From: an uncultured Burkholderiales bacterium
GTDB taxonomy: Bacteria; Pseudomonadota; Gammaproteobacteria; Burkholderiales; Burkholderiaceae_C
NCBI GenBank assembly: GCA_903844385.1
Contig: CAIMTJ010000042.1
Span: forward strand, 1 to 64,000
Length of the DNA: 64,000 nt
Direction: 5' to 3'
Positions 50,773-60,073 of this stretch are shown here, in pieces. How positions within the stretch are numbered: the first letter of the stretch is position 1; every line of letters starts with the position of its first letter. The notes below the pieces were generated by a model. It was not told where the DNA came from. It saw nothing but the letters and a program-made list of their open reading frames with translations, and did not search any database. Both the position numbers and the translations under genes were made by a program.

Positions 50773-52233
50773 CTAGTACTCCAAAATCCAGGTGTCTTTG
50801 GTGCCACCCCCTTGAGAGGAGTTCACCACCAAAGAGCCTTCTTGCAAAGCCACGCGCGTCAAGCCTCCGGGCACCATTTGTACCGTTTTACCACTGAGCA
50901 CAAAGGGCCTCAAATCGATATGCCGAGGCGCTACACCAGACTCGACGTAGGTGGGACAAGACGACAAACTCAAGGTGGGCTGCGCAATGTAGCGCTGTGG
51001 GTCACTGATCAAGGCCGCCCGAAACTGCTCAATTTCCACCTTGGAGGCAGTCGGTCCCACCAGCATGCCATAGCCACCCGCACCATGCACCTCCTTGACC
51101 ACCAATTCAGGCAAATGGTCCAAGGTGTATTTCAAATCTTGTGGATCACGGCAGATGTAGGTGGGCACGTTGTGAAGAATGGGCTGCTCACCCAAGTAAA
51201 ACTCAATCATTTTGGGCACAAACGGATAGATGGACTTGTCATCTGCAATGCCCGTGCCGACGGCGTTACAAATGTTCACATGGCCTAGACGATAGGCTTG
51301 CATCAGACCCGGACAGCCCAGGGTGGACTGGGGTCGAAAAACAGCCGGGTCCAAGAAGTCGTCGTCCACACGCCGATAAATCACATCCACCCGCCTGGGA
51401 CCTTGTGTGGTGCGCATGAAGACAAAATCATCTTTGACAAAAAGATCCTTGCCCTCCACGAGCTCCACACCCATTTGTTGCGCCAAAAAAGCGTGCTCAA
51501 AATAGGCTGAATTGAACATCCCTGGTGTCAACACCACCACCGTGGGTTCAGAAGACGAGGCGGGAGAACAGTTCCTGAGGGTCTCGAGCAACAAGTCTGG
51601 GTAGTGAGCCACTGGGGCCACAGGATGCAAGCGAAAGAGTTCTGGAAAGAGGCGCATCATCATTTTGCGGTCCTCTAGCATATAGCTCACCCCCGAGGGC
51701 ACCCGCAAATTGTCTTCCAGCACGTAGTACTGACCTTCGCCTTTGTCGTTGGCGGCTCGCACAATGTCAATGCCACTGATGTGGGAATAGACCTGATGGG
51801 GCACATTCACGCCAACCATCTCTGCCCTGAACTGGGCGTTCTCCAAGACTTGTTGCCTGGGGATCAACCCCGCCTTCAAAATGTCTTGGTCATGGTAGAC
51901 ATCATGGATAAACCGATTCAAGGCTTGAACGCGCTGCACCAAGCCCTTTTCCAAACTTTTCCATTCATGACTTGGAATGATGCGAGGGATCAAATCAAAA
52001 GGAATGAGTCGCTCGGTGCCATCGCCTTCTGCGTCCTTTTCACCATAGACCGCAAAGGTGATCCCCACGCGACGAAACACCATTTCCGCCTCAGCGCGGC
52101 GAGTCTTCATTTGTGCTTGGGATTGTTTGGACAACCAATCGTGATAAGTTTCATAGTGTGCTCTGAGCACACCCAAGTCTGCGCCGTCATCGACCTCAGG
52201 CAAGCGAGCATACATTTCATCAAATGGGTTCAT
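50773..52233 (-). CDS. Circularly permuted type 2 ATP-grasp protein (DUF404/407)
   Basis: GVSYMLEDRKMMMRLFPELF, VVVLTPGMFNSAYFEHAFLAQQMGVELVEG, STLGCPGLMQAYRLGHVNICNAVGTGIADDK, VVKEVHGAGGYGMLVGP. Confidence 0.93.
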   Translation of the reverse strand: MNPFDEMYARLPEVDDGADLGVLRAHYETYHDWLSKQSQAQMKTRRAEAEMVFRRVGITFAVYGEKDAEGDGTERLIPFDLIPRIIPSHEWKSLEKGLVQRVQALNRFIHDVYHDQDILKAGLIPRQQVLENAQFRAEMVGVNVPHQVYSHISGIDIVRAANDKGEGQYYVLEDNLRVPSGVSYMLEDRKMMMRLFPELFRLHPVAPVAHYPDLLLETLRNCSPASSSEPTVVVLTPGMFNSAYFEHAFLAQQMGVELVEGKDLFVKDDFVFMRTTQGPRRVDVIYRRVDDDFLDPAVFRPQSTLGCPGLMQAYRLGHVNICNAVGTGIADDKSIYPFVPKMIEFYLGEQPILHNVPTYICRDPQDLKYTLDHLPELVVKEVHGAGGYGMLVGPTASKVEIEQFRAALISDPQRYIAQPTLSLSSCPTYVESGVAPRHIDLRPFVLSGKTVQMVPGGLTRVALQEGSLVVNSSQGGGTKDTWILEY

Positions 52234-52257
52234 CAGACTGACTCCTTGCCTATAATT

Positions 52258-52273
52258 AGCAAGTAGCTTGCCA
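52258..52273 (-). promoter_or_regulatory. Putative sigma54 (-24/-12) promoter for the ATP-grasp/alpha-E genes
   Basis: Minus strand TGGCAAGCTACTTGCT: GG-N10-GC spacing, one mismatch to TGGCACG-N4-TTGCW. Confidence 0.6.
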
Positions 52274-52302
52274 TAAACAGATGCACTTTGTCGAGCTTAT
52301 TC

Positions 52303-52317
52303 GCACCACACTGGTGC
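52303..52317. promoter_or_regulatory. Putative NtrC-binding site GCACCA-CAC-TGGTGC (perfect)
   Basis: Same arms and spacing as the classical enteric glnA NtrC boxes. Confidence 0.65.
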
Positions 52318-52361
52318 AAAACAAAAAACGCAAGGCGTTCAATCGACCCCAACCCATAAAT

Positions 52362-52376
52362 GCACCAGATTTGTGC
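52362..52376. promoter_or_regulatory. Second putative NtrC-binding site GCACCA-GAT-TTGTGC (one mismatch)
   Basis: Second copy 59 bp from the first (centre to centre). Confidence 0.55.
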
Positions 52377-52425
52377 GATCTTTCAATGGATTTGTTGTGG
52401 AAAACCCATGCAAGTCAGCCTACAC

Positions 52426-52441
52426 TGGCTTGTCTTTTGCT
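52426..52441 (+). promoter_or_regulatory. Weak sigma54-like element facing the DUF2126 gene
   Basis: TGGCTTGTCTTTTGCT: GG-N10-GC spacing, two mismatches to consensus; predicted TSS only ~3 nt before ATG. Confidence 0.35.
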
Positions 52442-52454
52442 AAAGGTCTAGACC

Positions 52455-55400
52455 ATGACCATACACGTTGCCCTCAATCACATCAGCCACTACCGCTATG
52501 ATCGTTGGGTCAAATTGGGCCCTCAAATTGTGCGGCTTCGACCTGCACCGCACAGTCGCAACAAGATCGTGTCTTACTCACTTCGGGTCGAGCCCGAGGT
52601 GCATTTTGTCAATTGGCAGCAAGACGCTTACGCCAATTTTCAAGCCCGCTTGGTTTTTCCAGAGCCCACACAAGTCTTCAAGATCACAGTGGACTTGGTC
52701 GTCGAGATGGCGGTCTTTAACCCGTTTGATTTCTTCTTAGAGCCTCGCGCAGAAAATTACCCAATCACTTACAGCAAGGAGCTTGGCGCTGAGCTCACGC
52801 CCTACTTGGCCTGCGAGCCCCTCACCCCTAAGCTCACCCAGTACATCAAGAGCATCGACCACAGCCCTTGTCGTACCATCGACTTTTTGGTCAAGCTCAA
52901 TCAACAAGTGCACCACTCGGTGCGTTACTTGATCCGCCTTGAGCCCGGCGTGCAAACCCCAGAAGAAACTTTGAGCTTGGGATCGGGCTCTTGCCGAGAT
53001 TCCGCATGGCTGCTGGTGCAACTTTTGCGACGCTGCGGCATGGCTGCCAGGTTTGTCTCGGGCTATTTGATTCAACTCAAAGCAGACGTCAAGTCCATTG
53101 ACGGGCCCAGTGGCACCGATGTGGATTTCACCGATTTGCATGCATGGTGTGAAGTGTATTTGCCTGGCGCGGGCTGGGTGGGAATGGATGCGACTTCAGG
53201 CCTGCTCACTGGAGAGGGGCACATACCACTGGCATGCACGCCGCAACCTTCCGGCGCCTCCCCCATCGAGGGCTTGGTCGACGAAGCCGAGGTCGAATTT
53301 GATCACCACATGGGGGTGACACGAATTTTAGAAACCCCACGCGTGACACTCCCCTACCAGGAGCAGCAATGGCGAGAGATTTTGGCGCTGGGCGAACGTG
53401 TCGACGAGCAACTTCGCCGAGATGACACCCGCCTCACCATGGGTGGTGAGCCCACCTTTGTTGCCACCAGCGATCGCGATGCACCCGAATGGAATACCGA
53501 TGCATTGGGGCCGACCAAACGCACCCTGGCGACGGCATTGGTTCATCAACTTCGACAAGAATATGGACAAGGCGGTTTCCTTCATTTTGGACAAGGTAAA
53601 TGGTACCCCGGCGAGCAACTGCCCAGGTGGGCACTGAGCATTTGCTGGCGAGCCGATGGCGTTGCTTGTTGGCAAAACCCCGCACTCTTTGCCGATGAGT
53701 CGCAGCCGAGCTTTTATACAGCCCAAGACGCCAAGGCTTTTTTACACGATCTCACCGCTGAACTCGGACTGCCTGGCGCCCATATCCAAACAGGCTATGA
53801 AGACACGTTTTATTATTTGTGGCGCGAGCGGCGCCTGCCAGTGAACGTTGACCCCCTTGACTCACGGCTGGATGACGAGATGGAGCGCGCGCGCTTACTC
53901 AGAGTATTTGAGCAAAAACTCGGCAGCGAAATCGGCTACTTGTTGCCCATTCAAATCAACCCCCACTACAACACCAACACGACCGCTCCCCGATGGCTAT
54001 CGAGCCCGTGGTTCATGCGTGAAGAACGCTTGTATTTGATCCCAGGGGACTCGCCCATGGGCTACCGACTGCCCTTGGACTCGCTGCCTTGGGTCAAAAC
54101 CGAGGACTACCCCTTCCATCACGAGATGGACCCGTTTGCCGCTCGCGCGCCCTTGACTACCCCAGGGATTCAATTTCAGTCGCCCCTCAATCAAGACGTA
54201 AGCCAAGACGCAAACCCCTCGGGGTCGATCTTTAAAGGCCTGCAAACTCAAATCAAGCAATGGATGCCCTTTTGGTTTGGCTCCAACGCTGAAGCCTTGC
54301 AAGCCTTGCGCACACCCAACGCACCCTCCTCAGGCGGCCAGACCCAAGACTTGAGCGAGCACGCTCAAACCCACCCACCTCAACGCCTCGAGTCGGCAGC
54401 GGCCATTGTGCGCACCGCCCTTTGCGTGGAAGTGCGCGACCCCAGGCGTGCCAACGGCCCAAGCGGTGAAAGCCAGGGCGAAAAATACGGTGTGATGTAT
54501 GTGTTCATGCCCCCTTTGGCCGAGCTGGAAGATTACCTGGCCTTGCTACGAGCTCTCGAAAAAACGGCTCAAAAACGCGGCGTCAAAATCGTGCTCGAAG
54601 GCTACCCGCCGCCTCGCGACCCACGCCTTAAAGTTCTCCAAGTCACCCCCGACCCTGGGGTGATTGAGGTCAACATCCACCCCGCCCACTCCTGGCGCGA
54701 ATTGGTGGCCAACACCGAGTTTTTATACAAGGCAGCGCATCACTGCGGCCTCTCGGCTGAGAAATTCATGACCGATGGCAAGCATGCAGGCACGGGGGGT
54801 GGCAACCATGTCGTCTTGGGAGGAGCCACCCCAGCAGACAGTCCGTTTCTACGCCGTCCAGAGCTCTTGGCGTCGTTGATCTTGTTTTGGCACAACCACC
54901 CGTCCTTGAGCTACCTCTTTAGTGGCCAGTTCATTGGCCCAACTTCCCAGGCTCCTCGAGTCGACGAGGCGCGCAATGACCAAGTGTTTGAACTGGAGAT
55001 CGCCATCAAAGAGATTTTCCGCCAACGCCAGCTGCATCAGCACGCCATGGCGCCTTGGACGGTGGATCGCATCTTGCGCAACATCTTGATCGATGTCACG
55101 GGCAACACCCACCGCTCAGAATTCTGCATCGACAAGATGTATTCTCCTGACAGTGCCACAGGCCGTTTGGGCTTATTGGAACTGAGGGCCTTTGAGATGC
55201 CGCCCCATGCACGCATGAGTGTTGTGCAGCAACTCCTGATTCGCGCCTTGGTGGCCCGCTTTTGGAACGAGCCTTATGTGGCCAACGCCACCCGTTGGGG
55301 CACCGAACTGCACGACCGCTTTTTATTGCCAAGCTTTGTCCGTCAAGACTTTCAAGATGTCTTGGACGATATGCGGCACGCCGGCTATGCCTTTGACCCC

Positions 55401-55982
55401 GCTTGGTTTGAGCCCCATATTGAGTTCCGCTTCCCCACGATTGGCGAAGTTGTCTATGGCGGAATGGTGATGACGCTCAGGAACGCGCTGGAGCCTTGGC
55501 ACGTCATGGGAGAGGAAAGCACCTCAAGTGGTACTGCTCGTTATGTGGACTCTTCGCTTGAGAGAATTGAAGTCCACATCAAAGGTTTTAACCCGTCACG
55601 CTACTGCCTCACGGTCAACCAACGACCCTTGCCCATGCACCCAAGTGGGGTGAACACCGAGTATGTGGCGGGGGTGCGATTTAAGGCGTGGTCACCTCCC
55701 TCCTCCTTGCACCCGAGCATTGGCGCGCATGCGCCGTTGACCTTTGACCTTTATGACACCTGGTCCAAGCGCGCTGTTGCTGGCGCGCAATACAACGTTG
55801 CACACCCGGGTGGTTTGAACTACGTCACCTACCCCGTCAACGCCTATGAGGCGCAAAGTCGGCGGGTATCTCGTTTTGCCCAAATGGGCCACACGCCCGG
55901 ACTCTGGCATGTGCCCAGTGCCTCCATTGAGTTGCCTTTGAACCAAGAGTTTCCGCTCACCTTGGATTTGAGGCGGGCTTGA
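52455..55982 (+). CDS. Transglutaminase-like + DUF2126 protein
   Basis: 1175 aa; N-terminal transglutaminase domain (GSGSCRDSAWLLVQLLRRCGMAARFVSGYL...DLHAWCEVYLPGAGWVGMDATSGL), large DUF2126 C-terminal part. Confidence 0.93.
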   Translation: MTIHVALNHISHYRYDRWVKLGPQIVRLRPAPHSRNKIVSYSLRVEPEVHFVNWQQDAYANFQARLVFPEPTQVFKITVDLVVEMAVFNPFDFFLEPRAENYPITYSKELGAELTPYLACEPLTPKLTQYIKSIDHSPCRTIDFLVKLNQQVHHSVRYLIRLEPGVQTPEETLSLGSGSCRDSAWLLVQLLRRCGMAARFVSGYLIQLKADVKSIDGPSGTDVDFTDLHAWCEVYLPGAGWVGMDATSGLLTGEGHIPLACTPQPSGASPIEGLVDEAEVEFDHHMGVTRILETPRVTLPYQEQQWREILALGERVDEQLRRDDTRLTMGGEPTFVATSDRDAPEWNTDALGPTKRTLATALVHQLRQEYGQGGFLHFGQGKWYPGEQLPRWALSICWRADGVACWQNPALFADESQPSFYTAQDAKAFLHDLTAELGLPGAHIQTGYEDTFYYLWRERRLPVNVDPLDSRLDDEMERARLLRVFEQKLGSEIGYLLPIQINPHYNTNTTAPRWLSSPWFMREERLYLIPGDSPMGYRLPLDSLPWVKTEDYPFHHEMDPFAARAPLTTPGIQFQSPLNQDVSQDANPSGSIFKGLQTQIKQWMPFWFGSNAEALQALRTPNAPSSGGQTQDLSEHAQTHPPQRLESAAAIVRTALCVEVRDPRRANGPSGESQGEKYGVMYVFMPPLAELEDYLALLRALEKTAQKRGVKIVLEGYPPPRDPRLKVLQVTPDPGVIEVNIHPAHSWRELVANTEFLYKAAHHCGLSAEKFMTDGKHAGTGGGNHVVLGGATPADSPFLRRPELLASLILFWHNHPSLSYLFSGQFIGPTSQAPRVDEARNDQVFELEIAIKEIFRQRQLHQHAMAPWTVDRILRNILIDVTGNTHRSEFCIDKMYSPDSATGRLGLLELRAFEMPPHARMSVVQQLLIRALVARFWNEPYVANATRWGTELHDRFLLPSFVRQDFQDVLDDMRHAGYAFDPAWFEPHIEFRFPTIGEVVYGGMVMTLRNALEPWHVMGEESTSSGTARYVDSSLERIEVHIKGFNPSRYCLTVNQRPLPMHPSGVNTEYVAGVRFKAWSPPSSLHPSIGAHAPLTFDLYDTWSKRAVAGAQYNVAHPGGLNYVTYPVNAYEAQSRRVSRFAQMGHTPGLWHVPSASIELPLNQEFPLTLDLRRA

Positions 55983-56075
55983 ACCGGATGCAGAGGATGA
56001 ACTGCGCATACTTAAAAGCTCCAAGCCTTGGCCCAATGACCAAGCTTGGGAGTCGAGCCGTGAGACAATGAAGAG

Positions 56076-58826
56076 ATGCTGGACAACCCCCCTCACTCTG
56101 TCGATGCACCTCCTAGCGCACCGCATCCAAGTCGCAGCGACTTGGAGCAATTTTTAGCCAACTCGACCTCGGCCTTGGAGAGCGAGCAATCCCCTCACTT
56201 TCAAGAGCTGTTGGCCCACAGCCCATCGCTACAGAAGAAAAACCCAAACACGCCATTCGATAACGCGCCCAATGCCACTGCGCCAACGCTTTTGGCGCCG
56301 CATTGGCAAGCTTTCTTTGATCACCTGGACACGCGCGATGTGCTGTCCTTGAATCAAAAGCAAAAGGAACTGGAGCGCCAAATCAAAGACAACGGCGTGA
56401 CCTACAACGTCTACACCGATCAACACGGACCCCAGCGCCCCTGGTCTTTGGATTTGTTTCCGTTCATCATTGATGAAGAGAGTTGGCGCACCCTAGAAGT
56501 TGCCGTGACCCAACAAGTCAAGCTCTTGCAAAGGGTCATGCAAGATATTTATGGCGAGCAACACTTGACCCGATCCGGTCTCTTGCCCCCAGCCTTGGTC
56601 AATGGGCACCCCGGGTTTTTAAGAAACATGAAGGGTGTCGAGCCCTTGGGCGGGGATCATTTGCACATCGTGGCCTTTGATGTGGCGAGGTCTCCGACGG
56701 GAGAGTGGCGTTTGCTGTCGCAACGCACCCAAGCCCCCTCGGGATTGGGCTATTTGCTTGAAAACAGAAGCATCATCTCGCGCCTATTCCCAAGAGCGAT
56801 GACGGCGCTTGGCGTGCAGGGCTTGAACCCAAGCTACCGCAGCATGATGGACCACCTCAAAGCAGCCTCAGGACATGGACCGCAGTCTCATATCGCATTG
56901 CTCACCCCAGGCCCCTACAACGAAACCTATTTTGAGCACGCCTATTTGGCTCGTTTTTTGGGAGCCACCTTGGTCCAAGGGCGGGACTTGACCGTGAGAA
57001 ATCAGCACCTGTACCTCAATACCTTGAGAGGTCTGGAGCCTGTTCATGGCTTGATCAAGCGCTTGGATGATGAGTTTTTGGATCCTTTGGAATTGCGAGA
57101 AGACTCGACCCTAGGGGTGCCCGGTCTCATGCAAGTCATCCGTGCCGGCAATGTTCTTGTGGCCAACGCACCCGGTTCAGGCGTTTTGGAATCCCCCGCA
57201 TTGCTGGGATTTTTACCTGGCATTTGCCAAGCCTTGTTCAATGAGCCTTTGAAGTTATCGAGTTTGTCGACTTGGTGGTGCGGGGAAAAAGCAGCCTTTG
57301 ACAGTGTCACCTCGCAACTGAGCGACTGCGTGATCAAGCCGACCTACCCCTACCAAGCGCAACGTCCTACACGTCCCTTTACGGTGTTGGGTCGACACTT
57401 GAATGAACACGACCTCAACAGCCTCAGACAAGAGATCTGGACCCAACCCGATCAATACACCGCTCAAAAGTATTTACCCCTGTCGCAACTGCCCACCTGG
57501 GAGCACCAAGAAATCAGTACCCGGTCTTGCATTTTGCGCGTTTTTGCCATCCGCCAAGCACAAGATCAGTGGAGCATTTTGCCAGGTGGCCTGGCCAGGC
57601 TTGCCACTCAAGGCGCCCAAATCGCCTCGATGCAACGAGGAGGTTCAAGCGCTGACGTGTGGGTTCAGGGCCAGAGCCAGACCAACACTTTGGCACCCGT
57701 GCCCTTGCATTCCGAATTGGACCTCAGTGCCAAGAAAAGAACCGTGACCAGCCGTGCGGCTGAAAACCTCTATTGGCTGGGTCGATACAGTGAAAGGAGT
57801 GAGAATATTCTGCGACAAGTCAGGCTCACCTTGGAGGGCTTGAATGCCGAGCAACAGTTCTCCTCGCGCTGGCGCACCTGGGTTGCTCGTTTGGCTTACC
57901 AACAAGGGCTCATCGATGTGGACATGAGCACCCAACCCCAGGACTTGAATGAGCCTAGGCGCTTTGAGAGACGCTTGACCGCCGGTCTTGAGGCGTTTGG
58001 CACGGTGTCGAGTTTGGGCTTTAACTTGCGAGCCTTGCAATTGGCCGCCTCTGCCGTCAGAGAGCGTCTTTCCATGGATCACTGGATTCTCATCGAGCGC
58101 ACCCAGCATGAGTTCTCGCAAGCGGCCAGGCGCTGGTCTGAGGCAGACTACTACCCCTTGACCGAGGTCATTCGCGTCTTGACCAACACCCACAACCAGT
58201 TGGCCGCCATCACGGGTGCACAAACCGACCGCATGGTTCGCGATGACGGTTGGCGGCTCTTGAGCATTGGACGACATGTGGAGCGCCTGGTCTACCTCTC
58301 CCAAGTGCTCGAAGGAGCGATCAATCTGGGCGTGCTGACCCAACTCGAAAACGATGACACTTGTTTTTTAACCTTGTTGAATTTATTTGACAGCACCATC
58401 ACCTTTCAAGCCCAATACCAGCAAAGCCGCAGCTTAAAGGCATTGTTTGATTTGATCGTCTTGGATGGAGACAATCCTCGCTCGCTGGCTTGGGTCGCTC
58501 AGACCTTGCGCGGACGTTTGGCCAAATTGGCAGGCTGCGGACCGCTTGAGATCGACACCTTGGCCGCTTTGGTGCCCACGCCTGAGACGTGGTTGACCCC
58601 CCAAAGCCCAGCAGAGTTTTGCAATCAAGACTTGCTCAACGTGGCACAACACCTGCAACAAGGGCTCAGCCAAACCTTCAGCGTCTCCAACGCCATTGGC
58701 GAGAAATACTTTACCCACACCTTGAACACCACGGCCACCCCACTTCAGTACCAAGGCACGCGTTTGATTGGCGCAGCATCTGAGCTCGCCGCGCCTGGCA
58801 CCGACTTGGCTGGAGGATCAGCGTGA
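56076..58826 (+). CDS. Fused circularly permuted ATP-grasp + alpha-E protein
   Basis: ATP-grasp part (IALLTPGPYNETYFEHAYLARFLGATLVQGRDL, STLGVPGLMQVIRAGNVLVANAPGSGVLESPAL) followed by alpha-E (SRAAENLYWLGRYSERSENILRQVRLTLE). Confidence 0.92.
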   Translation: MLDNPPHSVDAPPSAPHPSRSDLEQFLANSTSALESEQSPHFQELLAHSPSLQKKNPNTPFDNAPNATAPTLLAPHWQAFFDHLDTRDVLSLNQKQKELERQIKDNGVTYNVYTDQHGPQRPWSLDLFPFIIDEESWRTLEVAVTQQVKLLQRVMQDIYGEQHLTRSGLLPPALVNGHPGFLRNMKGVEPLGGDHLHIVAFDVARSPTGEWRLLSQRTQAPSGLGYLLENRSIISRLFPRAMTALGVQGLNPSYRSMMDHLKAASGHGPQSHIALLTPGPYNETYFEHAYLARFLGATLVQGRDLTVRNQHLYLNTLRGLEPVHGLIKRLDDEFLDPLELREDSTLGVPGLMQVIRAGNVLVANAPGSGVLESPALLGFLPGICQALFNEPLKLSSLSTWWCGEKAAFDSVTSQLSDCVIKPTYPYQAQRPTRPFTVLGRHLNEHDLNSLRQEIWTQPDQYTAQKYLPLSQLPTWEHQEISTRSCILRVFAIRQAQDQWSILPGGLARLATQGAQIASMQRGGSSADVWVQGQSQTNTLAPVPLHSELDLSAKKRTVTSRAAENLYWLGRYSERSENILRQVRLTLEGLNAEQQFSSRWRTWVARLAYQQGLIDVDMSTQPQDLNEPRRFERRLTAGLEAFGTVSSLGFNLRALQLAASAVRERLSMDHWILIERTQHEFSQAARRWSEADYYPLTEVIRVLTNTHNQLAAITGAQTDRMVRDDGWRLLSIGRHVERLVYLSQVLEGAINLGVLTQLENDDTCFLTLLNLFDSTITFQAQYQQSRSLKALFDLIVLDGDNPRSLAWVAQTLRGRLAKLAGCGPLEIDTLAALVPTPETWLTPQSPAEFCNQDLLNVAQHLQQGLSQTFSVSNAIGEKYFTHTLNTTATPLQYQGTRLIGAASELAAPGTDLAGGSA

Positions 58827-59983
58827 GGCTCAAAGTCACCCACACCAGTCTTTACCGCTATCAACCCGCGGTGGAGACCGCACAGCACTTCTTGCACCTC
58901 AAACCCAGACTGGTGCCGTGTCAGCGTTTAGAGAGTCATCACTTGAGCATCTCTCCCGAGCCCACTGAGATCTTTGAGTCCAAGGATTTTTACCAAAACC
59001 CAACCCACTATTTGGCGCTCCTGAACCATCACGAGCAGTTGAGCATCACCTCCGAGAGTGTGCTGAGCACGTGGTCCTTTGGAGAGCAGCAAATACCCCC
59101 CACGCAGATGAATTTTCGGTTTGAGCAGTCATCCGATTTCTCAGCACAACCCACACAAATGCAAGCCCTGTGGCCCAGTAGCCTAGCGGGGCAAGCTCTC
59201 TTGGGTCAACAACAGGCTCCACATCCATTACAGCTCAACGCTTGGACCCCACCCGGTGGGCGGGCATGGAGCAGCAGTGGGCCATCCATGCCAGTGGCGG
59301 GCAACACCAGAGCTCAACTGCAAAGCCCGTCACTCATCGAGCTTTGGCAAGAGGCATTGGCTGTCAAGGCGCGAGAGCACTTCGAGTACAACGCGGGTAA
59401 GCAATTTGACGAGGCCAGCGATTTTTTATTCGACTCTCCCCATATCCCCAGGCTGGAGGTGTTCGCGCAATACGCCCAACGCTGTTTGAGCGCACCAACA
59501 CCCCTCATCCAGGGGTTGACTGAGTTGATGAACCTGATCCACGATGAGTTCACCTATGAGAGTAAAAGCACGCAGGTCAACACGCCCTTGACCGATATTT
59601 TTGCAAGTCGCAAAGGGGTTTGCCAAGATTTTGCCCACATCATGGTGGCATGCTGCCGCTCGTTTGGCTTGGCAGCTCGCTATGTCAGCGGGTATTTGTT
59701 GACCATGCCGCCTGCGGGACAAGCTCGGCTCATTGGTTCGGATGCGTCGCATGCCTGGGCATCGGTCTATCTTCCTGCACTGAATTCGAGCGAGAGTGAC
59801 ACTGGCTTGTGGTTTGACTTTGACCCGACCAATAACCGCTGCGGTATCTTCTCGCCTGGGCAAGACTACATCACCACTGCCTGGGGGCGAGACTATTCAG
59901 ATGTCTCACCCGTGCGCGGGGTGATCCAAGGGGGCAACGACCATCTTTTGGACGTCGCCGTGACCGTGCAGCCACTGGACTAG
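58823..59983 (+). CDS. Transglutaminase family protein
   Basis: FASRKGVCQDFAHIMVACCRSFGLAARYVSGYLLT...DASHAWASVYLPA...FDFDPTNN; 4 bp overlap with upstream gene. Confidence 0.93.
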   Translation: MRLKVTHTSLYRYQPAVETAQHFLHLKPRLVPCQRLESHHLSISPEPTEIFESKDFYQNPTHYLALLNHHEQLSITSESVLSTWSFGEQQIPPTQMNFRFEQSSDFSAQPTQMQALWPSSLAGQALLGQQQAPHPLQLNAWTPPGGRAWSSSGPSMPVAGNTRAQLQSPSLIELWQEALAVKAREHFEYNAGKQFDEASDFLFDSPHIPRLEVFAQYAQRCLSAPTPLIQGLTELMNLIHDEFTYESKSTQVNTPLTDIFASRKGVCQDFAHIMVACCRSFGLAARYVSGYLLTMPPAGQARLIGSDASHAWASVYLPALNSSESDTGLWFDFDPTNNRCGIFSPGQDYITTAWGRDYSDVSPVRGVIQGGNDHLLDVAVTVQPLD

Positions 59984-60073
59984 GAGCCAGCCTCAAGGCC
60001 GCCCGACCACCCAGGCCCCTGAACATGCTGCCCGCCATGCCGATGAAGAGCCGCCAACATTTGGCGACTTCTC

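Noticed and set aside
52251-52256. Plus-strand TATAAT as a sigma70 -10 box for the DUF2126 gene
   Set aside because: No good -35 at the proper distance, and it overlaps the predicted minus-strand sigma54 promoter region; kept only as an alternative
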